NCBI RefSeq assembly: GCF_016097415.1
Contig: NZ_JAEHGE010000005.1
Span: 1 to 35,203 of the forward strand
DNA from: a sulfur-oxidizing endosymbiont of Gigantopelta aegis
GTDB lineage: Bacteria; Pseudomonadota; Gammaproteobacteria; GRL18
Direction: 5' to 3'
DNA: 35,203 nucleotides
Both the position numbers and the translations under genes were made by a program. Below are positions 7,199 to 13,926 of this stretch, piece by piece; position 1 is the first letter of the stretch, and each line of letters starts with the position of its first letter. Under the pieces are notes generated by a model that made no database searches, was not told the DNA's origin, and worked only from the letters and a program-made list of their open reading frames with translations.

Positions 7199-7429
7199 AT
7201 GGAAGTTGATGAAAAATTTGCGATACATACTGAAACTTTCAATGGTGGTATTGAACAAGGGCTATTGGAAATTGTGGGTAAGGATAATTTAAATCCTGAA
7301 TTTAAAAAGAGATTGGATTATTTACAATCATTACCGAGGGATCGAGGTATAACAAACGATGGAAAGATTGTTGATTTGAGAACAGGTGAGGTCATAAGCG
7401 CCAACTTAAGCCCCCAACCACTTGATTAA
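7199..7429 (+). CDS. Small unknown protein, 3' end replaced by IS insertion
   Basis: Starts two bases after the previous stop. The present reading frame gives 76 residues, of which the last 11 or so come from the IS4-like element inserted at 7393. Removing the IS and one copy of the 11-bp target duplication restores a 69-residue protein ending GEVIGDE, whose stop overlaps the next start (8783). The insertion therefore changes only the last few residues and may not inactivate the protein. The sequence (RDRGITNDGKIVDLRTGEV) matches no family I recognise; it is soluble and acidic. Confidence 0.65.
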   Translation: MEVDEKFAIHTETFNGGIEQGLLEIVGKDNLNPEFKKRLDYLQSLPRDRGITNDGKIVDLRTGEVISANLSPQPLD

Positions 7430-8763
7430 ACACGACTTACGCCCAGCTCTCTGCATTGTCGAATCATTCCCAAAATCGGTTCAGGTAGACTCTGCAACGA
7501 GGAAAACAGGCGTTCAATCCTGATTTAATGTCCTCAGCAATCGTTTTATACAAACGCCAGGGTGTCAATGCACGCGGCCCATCCATTTTCGTCAAGGCCT
7601 TGGTAAAACACCGCTGCGCGATCTTTTCCGTAACCACCGCATACAGAAGTTTGCCCTGTAAATACAATTCGGCCAATTGACTGTCTTTACGGGCACGTAA
7701 TTGATTGATCGCCAACAGGCTTTTCAGCCGTTTGATCACCAATTCCACCTGCCAGCGTACACGATAGAGCGCGGCAGCCGTTTCGGTGCTGAGCAACTCG
7801 ACCGGCACGGACGTTAAAATTAAGACCCATTCACTGAGATAGAGCGTTTTTTCCTGGGCTGTACGTCCTTTGTTCTGCGCTCTGAGTTTCGCTTTACGCC
7901 GGGCTTGCGCCGCTTTTTCGGCAGGTAACGGAACCGCATGTACCGTGCAGGCGATTCGTTTAGTATCATGGCACAAATAAACCGGAATAGCCCCCGCTTG
8001 TTTCCCGAGACGTTGTAATTTCGTTTCCCAGTCAATTTTTATCATTTTGCCGTGCTCGTCAAGCTCGTATAAATTCATGCTGTGTGCGTTATAGCGCAGC
8101 ACAATATCGCCACCTCGGTCAATAAAAGGCACCAACGACTTCGGTTGATTGTAGCCACGATCAATCAACACGACATCGCCCGATTCCAGCACATAATGGT
8201 CAAGGCTTCGCCAATCTTGTCCGTACTGACTTCAACCTGGCGCAATGTCAGTGAAATCAAATCTATCGCGATATGTAGCCGATACGTGGTTTCTGTCGCA
8301 CCGGGTTCCTGCACGGTCGAGCCATCAATAATAACGAAGCTTAATGAACCACTGTCAACCACCTGATGCAACCCAAATACGCCCGATAGCAAGGATTTTA
8401 CCCAAGGAACGCAGGCCGCCAGTCTTTTTTACCGCCGTATCACTTAAGTGAGCCCTGTAAGTGAGCCACCTCGCCGGCGCAACTCCGCAAGGAGAAATCC
8501 AGACCACAGTAGAGCATCACCAACTGTAACAGTTGTAAGGGCGAACGGATCTTGCGCGCACGCGTGAAGGCTTTAAATTCATAGGCTTGTTGTTGATAAT
8601 CTTCTGGAAGTTCTTGCACAAATTGTTCAAAACGAGTATCTATGTGAGGTGGCTGCTTTTTCATAGGGTTTTCACTTTTGTCGGCAAAAGACTCTATGTG
8701 GTGGCCACACCTTTATTTTTCAACACGTAATCAATGATTTAATGGCTTAAGTTGGCGCTTATG
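7393..8763 (-). mobile_element. IS4-family-like insertion sequence, copy 1 (internally deleted)
   Basis: The element is bounded by perfect 20-bp terminal inverted repeats CATAAGCGCCAACTTAAGCC (7393-7412 and, inverted, 8744-8763). It is flanked by a perfect 11-bp target duplication ACAGGTGAGGT (7382-7392, 8764-8774), as expected for the IS4 family. It is 1371 bp long. Compared with copy 2 (12432-13864) it lacks 61 bp near the left end and one T in the run at about 8206; I saw no other difference. The deletions frameshift the transposase, so this copy is probably not autonomous. Confidence 0.95.
7464..8664 (-). pseudogene. Broken IS4-like transposase of copy 1
   Basis: Three frame-shifted pieces: an N-terminal 74-residue piece (8440-8664), a middle piece with the first catalytic aspartate in IDGST (8165-8392), and a C-terminal piece (7464-8192) holding LIDRGYN and the Y-R-E-K signature YRVRWQVELVIKRLK. 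The single-base loss near 8206 and the 61-bp deletion after about 7540 are private to this copy. The break between the first two pieces is shared with copy 2. Confidence 0.9.
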
Positions 8764-8782
8764 ACAGGTGAGGTTATTGGTG

Positions 8783-9235
8783 ATGAGTGAATACTTAAAT
8801 AAACACCGGCCAATTAAGCAGAAAAGGATTGTTCGGGGGGTTTGTGTTAATCCGGTTTTGCGTGATGATTTCGATTATACACCTAACGATGCTAGACCTA
8901 ATCAGGAAGTACAAGATTGGTGGGGAAGGGCATTTGTAATAGAAAGTGAATATTATGCGCCAGATGCGTCTTATGAGGATTATATGGAGCGGATGGCATC
9001 GTATGATATGGATTACAGTGTGGAATCTAAAGAAGAATGGGCGGAAAGAACAGATAAATCTAGGCGATTGTTTGAAGAAAAATTCCCAACTGGAAAGAGG
9101 TACGATGTTAGAGTTTTGGATGGTGGCGCATGGGACAGAAGTACATGGAAAGCAACGGTAGCAACATTGGATGAGGCAGTAAATATAGCAATAGGGGTTT
9201 CTTCACATGGAGCTATAGGAGAGATGGCGAAATGA
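8783..9235 (+). CDS. Unknown soluble protein
   Basis: A 150-residue acidic protein, rich in tyrosine, tryptophan and aspartate (NQEVQDWWGRAFVIES; YYAPDASYEDYMERMASYDM). No family recognised. ATG 8783 is chosen over an earlier in-frame GTG (8768) because the GTG lies in the IS target duplication; in the pre-insertion sequence ATG 8783 overlaps the stop of the preceding gene. It overlaps the next gene by four bases (ATGA), so genes from 6897 to 10514 formed one operon before the IS arrived. The IS now separates it from the promoter at 6829. Confidence 0.7.
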   Translation: MSEYLNKHRPIKQKRIVRGVCVNPVLRDDFDYTPNDARPNQEVQDWWGRAFVIESEYYAPDASYEDYMERMASYDMDYSVESKEEWAERTDKSRRLFEEKFPTGKRYDVRVLDGGAWDRSTWKATVATLDEAVNIAIGVSSHGAIGEMAK

Positions 9236-9729
9236 GGATAAAGAACTTAATTAAATGTACAGTTCCAAAGACGAATAAAGAACATTACTTAACAAGTATT
9301 ACAGCATTAAATATTCCTTCCGATGAAGGAACTGGCGATTGGCATTTTTATGATGCTTTTTATGAGACTGCTGATTTTGTTCCTAAAAAGTATGTTGCCG
9401 GTATTGATACATTATCGACAAATGAAATTCTAGGTGATAATGGTGTTTATGATGCTTATTCGGTTTTAGTTGAAACGGGGTTGCAACCAATAACTGACAA
9501 TGTTTATGCCGCAGATCATTACAGGGCTGTAGCTGATATGGTGTTTGATTTAGTGAGAAAGGTTTCTACCCAAAGAGAATTAAATATGTTGATTATTCTT
9601 GATGACTGGCTGACTGAACCGGAGGAAAAAGAAAGGCTGTTTTCTCTCACAGATCAATTTAGGGGCGTTTTAACGAAAAAAGAATATCAAAGGTTAGAGT
9701 CGTGGAAAACAAGCAACTGGAAGGGCTGA
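9232..9729 (+). CDS. Unknown protein, possible partner (antitoxin) of the AbiEii-like gene
   Basis: A 165-residue acidic protein with no recognised domain. It overlaps the downstream nucleotidyltransferase gene by 28 bases and the upstream gene by four. AbiEii-type toxins are normally encoded directly after an antitoxin gene, and the tight overlap makes this product the positional candidate. However, it does not show the winged-helix features expected of AbiEi. The antitoxin role is therefore a guess from position only. Confidence 0.6.
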   Translation: MRIKNLIKCTVPKTNKEHYLTSITALNIPSDEGTGDWHFYDAFYETADFVPKKYVAGIDTLSTNEILGDNGVYDAYSVLVETGLQPITDNVYAADHYRAVADMVFDLVRKVSTQRELNMLIILDDWLTEPEEKERLFSLTDQFRGVLTKKEYQRLESWKTSNWKG

Positions 9730-10514
9730 CGGACGATCAAAAAGAGCATGTCAGCTTTATGATGGAAATCACCAAATCAGTAGCCGATACACCAATGGTT
9801 TTAAAAGGTGGTACTGCATTATTATTGGCTTATGGTTTAGATAGGTTCTCAGAAGATTTGGATTTTGATAGCACTCAGGCTATCAATCTTGAAAAAAGGA
9901 TTTATGATGCCGGGAAGCGATCAAAAGTCAGGATAGGTAAGATTTTTGTAAAAAAAAATACTGGGACAACAAGGCGGTATATTGTTAATTATGAAGGAAG
10001 GCATCGCCCACGAAGTTTAAAAATAGAAACATCATTCCGAAAGTCAGCTATTGAAAATGAATCAACAGAAATTTTGAATGGGATCAAAGTTTATAAGTTA
10101 AATACTTTAATTTCACAAAAGCTGGATGCAGGATTGAACAGATCAAAAGTAAGAGATTTGTATGATATTGCTTTTTTAAGCAGAAACTATCAACATTTAT
10201 TCACTTCCGAAAATATAGAGAAATTAGCTGAATTTGGTAGCGACCCTGATTCCTTGGTAAGTCGGTATCAACAAGATCATGTCTTAGATTCCATTTTAAA
10301 AGATAGATCATTAGATGAAATGGCATTGCAGGTAAGTTTAAATTTGGATAACTTGAGAGAGAGACAAACGAACAATATTACCCGATTGGCGGAAAAATTC
10401 AGTCAGGACAAATTTAACAATACCGAAGATCAGCAACGCTTTGTTAGCAGTGTGAATACACAAGTTGAAAGCATCAAGGAAGAAGCAACACAAGATCAGA
10501 ATTTTGAAAGATAA
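9702..10514 (+). CDS. AbiEii/MosT-like nucleotidyltransferase with an extra C-terminal tail
   Basis: A 270-residue protein starting at GTG 9702. Residues 35-56 (KGGTALLLAYGLDRFSEDLDFD) contain the GGT and S-x-DLDFD motifs of the AbiEii/AbiGii toxin nucleotidyltransferases. The QKLDAGLNRSKVRDLYDIAFL segment (139-159) matches their second conserved block. Such enzymes act as toxins in abortive infection or plasmid-maintenance modules. Residues about 227-270 are not part of that fold: AEKFSQDKFNNTEDQQRFVS is identical to the tail of the LPD7-like protein at 16171-17430, and the DNA is identical over 67 bp (10387-10453). The gene ends in FER and is followed by a terminator. Confidence 0.82.
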   Translation: MENKQLEGLTDDQKEHVSFMMEITKSVADTPMVLKGGTALLLAYGLDRFSEDLDFDSTQAINLEKRIYDAGKRSKVRIGKIFVKKNTGTTRRYIVNYEGRHRPRSLKIETSFRKSAIENESTEILNGIKVYKLNTLISQKLDAGLNRSKVRDLYDIAFLSRNYQHLFTSENIEKLAEFGSDPDSLVSRYQQDHVLDSILKDRSLDEMALQVSLNLDNLRERQTNNITRLAEKFSQDKFNNTEDQQRFVSSVNTQVESIKEEATQDQNFER

Positions 10515-10537
10515 AAGGGCAGATAAACCGCCCTTTT
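10513..10537 (+). terminator. Rho-independent terminator after the nucleotidyltransferase gene
   Basis: The stem AAAAGGGC (10513-10520) pairs with GCCCTTTT (10530-10537), with a 9-base loop, right at the stop codon of the preceding gene. The complementary A and T tracts make it potentially bidirectional. Confidence 0.8.
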
Positions 10538-10544
10538 AAAATAA

Positions 10545-10560
10545 GTGATATAAATATCAC
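10545..10560. promoter_or_regulatory. Short palindrome between operons
   Basis: GTGATAT-AA-ATATCAC has perfect 7-bp arms. It lies in the roughly 130-bp gap between the terminator at 10513 and the gene at 10648, so it could be an operator for the downstream pair. No consensus promoter could be placed with confidence. Confidence 0.4.
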
Positions 10561-10647
10561 CCTTGGCGGCCATCGGCTCCTCAGCCTGTACCGCATAATT
10601 ATTATAAGCAGAATTAAGATATTAAACAACTACCAAAGGTGGAAATT

Positions 10648-10995
10648 ATGAGCGATGATTATCTTGCCGAGCAAAACTATCGACTGGCTGGGCAACAATG
10701 GAATGAAGAAATGCGGCGGAGGAATGAAAGCTCATCAGCCGGGGAAGGATCAAGTGGATTTGGAATGGCTATTATATGCGGTTTGTTTGGTGGTGTTTTT
10801 GCACATTATCATCTTGTTGAGTGGTTAGATACCGCTATTGGGTGGCAATATGCCATTCTTGTTCTGGGGGATATTGCCGGGTTTGTACTTGGTGTGATTT
10901 TAATTCCGGTGGCCATTTTTGTTGGTGTTGTCGCATTAGTGCTTTACGGTATTTTTCATTTATTGAAATATATTTTATTCACAATGATTTTATAA
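10648..10995 (+). CDS. Small membrane protein of unknown function
   Basis: A 115-residue protein. The first 40 residues are hydrophilic (MSDDYLAEQNYRLAGQQWNE...). They are followed by about three hydrophobic segments (GMAIICGLFGGVFAH; AILVLGDIAGFVLGVILIPVAIFVGVVALVLYGIF; LLKYILFTMIL). ATG 10648 is preferred over GTG 10639 because AAAGGTGG (10635-10642) is then correctly spaced. It is followed ten bases later by the gene at 11005, whose ribosome site AAGGAG overlaps its stop codon region. No family recognised. Confidence 0.7.
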   Translation: MSDDYLAEQNYRLAGQQWNEEMRRRNESSSAGEGSSGFGMAIICGLFGGVFAHYHLVEWLDTAIGWQYAILVLGDIAGFVLGVILIPVAIFVGVVALVLYGIFHLLKYILFTMIL

Positions 10996-11074
10996 GGAGT
11001 TTATATGGATTTTTTCTTTGGGAAATTGCGCAAAAATGAATCTGGCCGAGTGGAAATGAATCTGAATGATTTTA

Positions 11075-11926
11075 GGGGCTGTTGCCGTTTTGAAAATCCC
11101 CCTTGAAATTCAATAACTCCGCCACATAGATTGTTTATTTTGACTCAAAAACAAGCAAACTATGCCCCGACAAATGCTTACGGATGAACTTTGGGAGAAA
11201 CTGAAGATAATTATGTTGAAAATGGGAATTTATGACAAACCTTGTCTTCGAAAAACAGTCGAAGGTATTTTTTATCGCTTGCGAGTAGGTTGTCCCTGGA
11301 GAGATTTACCCACGGCTTTTGGTAATTGGAATGCGGTATATAAACGATTCAATGACTGGTCTCGTAAAGAAAAACTGATGGGTATTTTTAACGCCTTGGT
11401 TGTTGATCCAGACCTGGAATGGGAATTTATTGATGGGAGTATTGTGAAAGCACATCAGCATAGTAGTGGTGCGGCCTGTGAACAAGAAACAGCGATAGGG
11501 AAATCTGTCGCCGGGAACACCAGTAAAATTCATATGGCCGTTGATGCCTGTGGTCTTCCTATTCATTTCTCAGTGACAGGCGGCGAAGTTCATGACTGTA
11601 AAGAAGCACCGAAATTAGTTGCAGAGCTCCCAAAAGGTGACTATATAGTTGCTGACAGAGGCTATGACAGTGAAGCATTACGTCTTCAAATTAAAGACAA
11701 AGGGGCTGTTCCTGTTATCCCAAGAAAAAAGAATTCAACTCGGGGAAATGATGAAATGGATTGGTGTCTCTACAAATATCGCCATCTCGTTGAAAATGTG
11801 TTTGCAAGACTTAAGCATTTCAGAGCGATCGCCACGCGATATGACAAACTCAAACGAAATTTTGAAGGCTCTATCGCTCTGGCTTGCGCCTTTTTATGGT
11901 TACCTATGTGAAATGGCAACAGCCCC
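11075..11926 (+). mobile_element. IS5-family-like insertion sequence (IS427-like group)
   Basis: Terminal inverted repeats GGGGCTGTTGCC (11075-11086) and GGCAACAGCCCC (11915-11926) are perfect over 12 bp. The flanking direct repeat is TA (11073-11074, 11927-11928), as in the TA-targeting members of the IS5 family. The length is 852 bp. The element appears complete and encodes one uninterrupted transposase in the same orientation as the gene it splits. Confidence 0.92.
11162..11911 (+). CDS. IS5-family-like DDE transposase
   Basis: A 249-residue enzyme. The N-terminal block LTDELWEKLKIIM...YRLRVGCPWRDLPTAFGNW is the DUF4096-type domain found in this group. The catalytic triad is read as D in FIDGSIVKAHQH (about residue 90), D in VADRGYDS (about 163) and E in HLVENVFARLKHFRAIATRYDK (about 211). 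Many IS427-group members make this protein by frameshifting between two frames; here a single frame covers the whole length, so the element may be active. Confidence 0.93.
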   Translation: MPRQMLTDELWEKLKIIMLKMGIYDKPCLRKTVEGIFYRLRVGCPWRDLPTAFGNWNAVYKRFNDWSRKEKLMGIFNALVVDPDLEWEFIDGSIVKAHQHSSGAACEQETAIGKSVAGNTSKIHMAVDACGLPIHFSVTGGEVHDCKEAPKLVAELPKGDYIVADRGYDSEALRLQIKDKGAVPVIPRKKNSTRGNDEMDWCLYKYRHLVENVFARLKHFRAIATRYDKLKRNFEGSIALACAFLWLPM

Positions 11927-12392
11927 TATTGATTTGGCTAATTATGTGGATAGTCGTTATTTTGTTCGGCAAGTCAACAGGCTTTTGCGTAAAGTAGATG
12001 GTTATTTGGATTTAACACATGGTACATCACATCCGCCGTTTGTACAGTTGATGGATTTATTTGGAAAAGGTGATATAGGGTTTAGCGTCATTACAGCCAG
12101 AAAGGATGTTAATGCGAGTGTTGAAGCAACACTGGACTGTTCTTTGTATCTTGACGAGGGTGTGATCCGGGTTGTTCCACATTGGTGTGCATATAAAGAG
12201 ATCAGAGCATCTGAAATTAGAGATACTTTGATGAGTCCATTATTTAGGCATGGCATGATTGGTAAAGTATTTTTAAGCCTGGCAGAAGATAAAGCTGGTT
12301 TGATAGCGCTTGCTAATAATGAGAAGGAAGCCTTGGCACAGTTATTTGCTCTGTCAGGTTATCCAACGATGAAGCTGAAAGATCAGTAAATA

Positions 12393-12431
12393 ATCATCCT
12401 TGTTTAAATACCTTGGGGTGAGCGAAGCAGA
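12393..12431 (+). repeat. Dispersed plasmid repeat, copy B, left part (split by IS4-like copy 2)
   Basis: ATCATCCTTGTTTAAATACC followed by TTGGGGTGAGCGAAGCAGA matches copies A (4388) and C (29903), except for a two-base gap. The IS4-like element entered inside it, duplicating AGCGAAGCAGA. The other part (AGGGGCAAAGCCCCTTTG hairpin and T-rich run) resumes at 13865-13903. Before the insertion it formed a terminator for the gene ending at 12389. Confidence 0.85.
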
Positions 12432-12464
12432 CATAAGCGCCAACTTAAGCCCCCAACCACTTGA

Positions 12465-13493
12465 TTAAACACGACTTACGCCCAGCTCTCTGCATTGTCG
12501 AATCATTCCCAAAATCGGTTCAGGTAGACTCTGCAACGAACGTTTTCTCGGGCGTTCGCTAACGCTTTTCAAATAATCACGCTGAAAGCGTTCTTGCTTC
12601 GGAAAACAGGCGTTCAATCCTGATTTAATGTCCTCAGCAATCGTTTTATACAAACGCCAGGGTGTCAATGCACGCGGCCCATCCATTTTCGTCAAGGCCT
12701 TGGTAAAACACCGCTGCGCGATCTTTTCCGTAACCACCGCATACAGAAGTTTGCCCTGTAAATACAATTCGGCCAATTGACTGTCTTTACGGGCACGTAA
12801 TTGATTGATCGCCAACAGGCTTTTCAGCCGTTTGATCACCAATTCCACCTGCCAGCGTACACGATAGAGCGCGGCAGCCGTTTCGGTGCTGAGCAACTCG
12901 ACCGGCACGGACGTTAAAATTAAGACCCATTCACTGAGATAGAGCGTTTTTTCCTGGGCTGTACGTCCTTTGTTCTGCGCTCTGAGTTTCGCTTTACGCC
13001 GGGCTTGCGCCGCTTTTTCGGCAGGTAACGGAACCGCATGTACCGTGCAGGCGATTCGTTTAGTATCATGGCACAAATAAACCGGAATAGCCCCCGCTTG
13101 TTTCCCGAGACGTTGTAATTTCGTTTCCCAGTCAATTTTTATCATTTTGCCGTGCTCGTCAAGCTCGTATAAATTCATGCTGTGTGCGTTATAGCGCAGC
13201 ACAATATCGCCACCTCGGTCAATAAAAGGCACCAACGACTTCGGTTGATTGTAGCCACGATCAATCAACACGACATCGCCCGATTCCAGCACATAATGGT
13301 CAAGGCTTTCGCCAATCTTGTCCGTACTGACTTCAACCTGGCGCAATGTCAGTGAAATCAAATCTATCGCGATATGTAGCCGATACGTGGTTTCTGTCGC
13401 ACCGGGTTCCTGCACGGTCGAGCCATCAATAATAACGAAGCTTAATGAACCACTGTCAACCACCTGATGCAACCCAAATACGCCCGATAGCAA
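12465..13493 (-). CDS. IS4-like transposase, main catalytic part (copy 2)
   Basis: A 342-residue reading frame with the full catalytic core: IDGST (first Asp, about residue 22), VLIDRGYN (second Asp, about 77) and the YRVRWQVELVIKRLK signature (Glu, about 191). It has no strong start of its own (a TTG at 13493). The true N-terminus is encoded in another frame at 13541-13765. Comparison with the expected protein flow (GSL-SDTAVKK-RLAACVPW) suggests two single-A insertions, one at CTTAAGT (about 13546) and one in the A6 run (about 13529). Confidence 0.85.
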   Translation of the reverse strand: MLSGVFGLHQVVDSGSLSFVIIDGSTVQEPGATETTYRLHIAIDLISLTLRQVEVSTDKIGESLDHYVLESGDVVLIDRGYNQPKSLVPFIDRGGDIVLRYNAHSMNLYELDEHGKMIKIDWETKLQRLGKQAGAIPVYLCHDTKRIACTVHAVPLPAEKAAQARRKAKLRAQNKGRTAQEKTLYLSEWVLILTSVPVELLSTETAAALYRVRWQVELVIKRLKSLLAINQLRARKDSQLAELYLQGKLLYAVVTEKIAQRCFTKALTKMDGPRALTPWRLYKTIAEDIKSGLNACFPKQERFQRDYLKSVSERPRKRSLQSLPEPILGMIRQCRELGVSRV

Positions 13494-13540
13494 GGATTTT
13501 ACCCAAGGAACGCAGGCCGCCAGTCTTTTTTACCGCCGTA

Positions 13541-13765
13541 TCACTTAAGTGAGCCCTGTAAGTGAGCCACCTCGCCGGCGCAACTCCGCAAGGAGAAATC
13601 CAGACCACAGTAGAGCATCACCAACTGTAACAGTTGTAAGGGCGAACGGATCTTGCGCGCACGCGTGAAGGCTTTAAATTCATAGGCTTGTTGTTGATAA
13701 TCTTCTGGAAGTTCTTGCACAAATTGTTCAAAACGAGTATCTATGTGAGGTGGCTGCTTTTTCAT
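13541..13765 (-). CDS. IS4-like transposase, N-terminal part (copy 2)
   Basis: A 74-residue frame beginning MKKQPPHIDTRFEQF and ending HLQGSLK at a premature TGA. It holds the N-terminal region of the transposase, and the catalytic core follows in a different frame. The same break is present in copy 1, so it predates the two insertions. It could be a defect mobilised in trans or, less likely, a programmed feature. Confidence 0.75.
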   Translation of the reverse strand: MKKQPPHIDTRFEQFVQELPEDYQQQAYEFKAFTRARKIRSPLQLLQLVMLYCGLDFSLRSCAGEVAHLQGSLK

Positions 13766-13908
13766 AGGGTTTTCACTTTTGTCGGCAAAAGACTCTATGT
13801 GGTGGCCACACCTTTATTTTTCAACACGTAATCAATGATTTAATGGCTTAAGTTGGCGCTTATGAGCGAAGCAGAGGGGCAAAGCCCCTTTGTTTGTTTT
13901 TAGTTAAA

Positions 13909-13924
13909 TTTCGCATGTGCGAAA
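13909..13924. promoter_or_regulatory. Second copy of the parS-candidate palindrome
   Basis: TTTCGCATGTGCGAAA differs only in the centre from the palindrome at 4460-4479. In both places it follows the dispersed repeat's terminator by a short distance. Here it lies just past the stop codon of the ArdC-like gene and could also act as a hairpin for that minus-strand transcript. Confidence 0.45.
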
Positions 13925-13926
13925 GC

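Larger units (their letters stand above)
11005..12389 (+). pseudogene. Unknown gene split by the IS5-like element
   Basis: ATG 11005 (ribosome site AAGGAG) begins MDFFFGKLRKNESGRVEMNL and is interrupted after 11074. The remainder runs from 11929 to the stop at 12389. Removing the IS and one TA of the target duplication restores a single in-frame 176-residue protein, with the junction reading NDFIDLANYV. No family recognised; the C-terminal half contains FGKGDIGFSVITARKDV and a possible secreted or cytosolic fold cannot be told apart. It is the second gene of a pair with the membrane protein at 10648. Confidence 0.85.
12432..13864 (-). mobile_element. IS4-family-like insertion sequence, copy 2
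   Basis: It has the same perfect 20-bp terminal repeats as copy 1 (12432-12451 and 13845-13864), is 1433 bp long, and is flanked by its own perfect 11-bp target duplication AGCGAAGCAGA (12421-12431, 13865-13875). It lies in the same orientation as copy 1, 5.04 kb away. It carries the full-length form of the element but still has a split transposase gene. Confidence 0.95.

Noticed and set aside
7393-13864. A composite transposon made of the two IS4-like copies
   Set aside because: Each copy has its own 11-bp target duplication of different sequence, so they inserted independently; no shared duplication flanks the whole segment.
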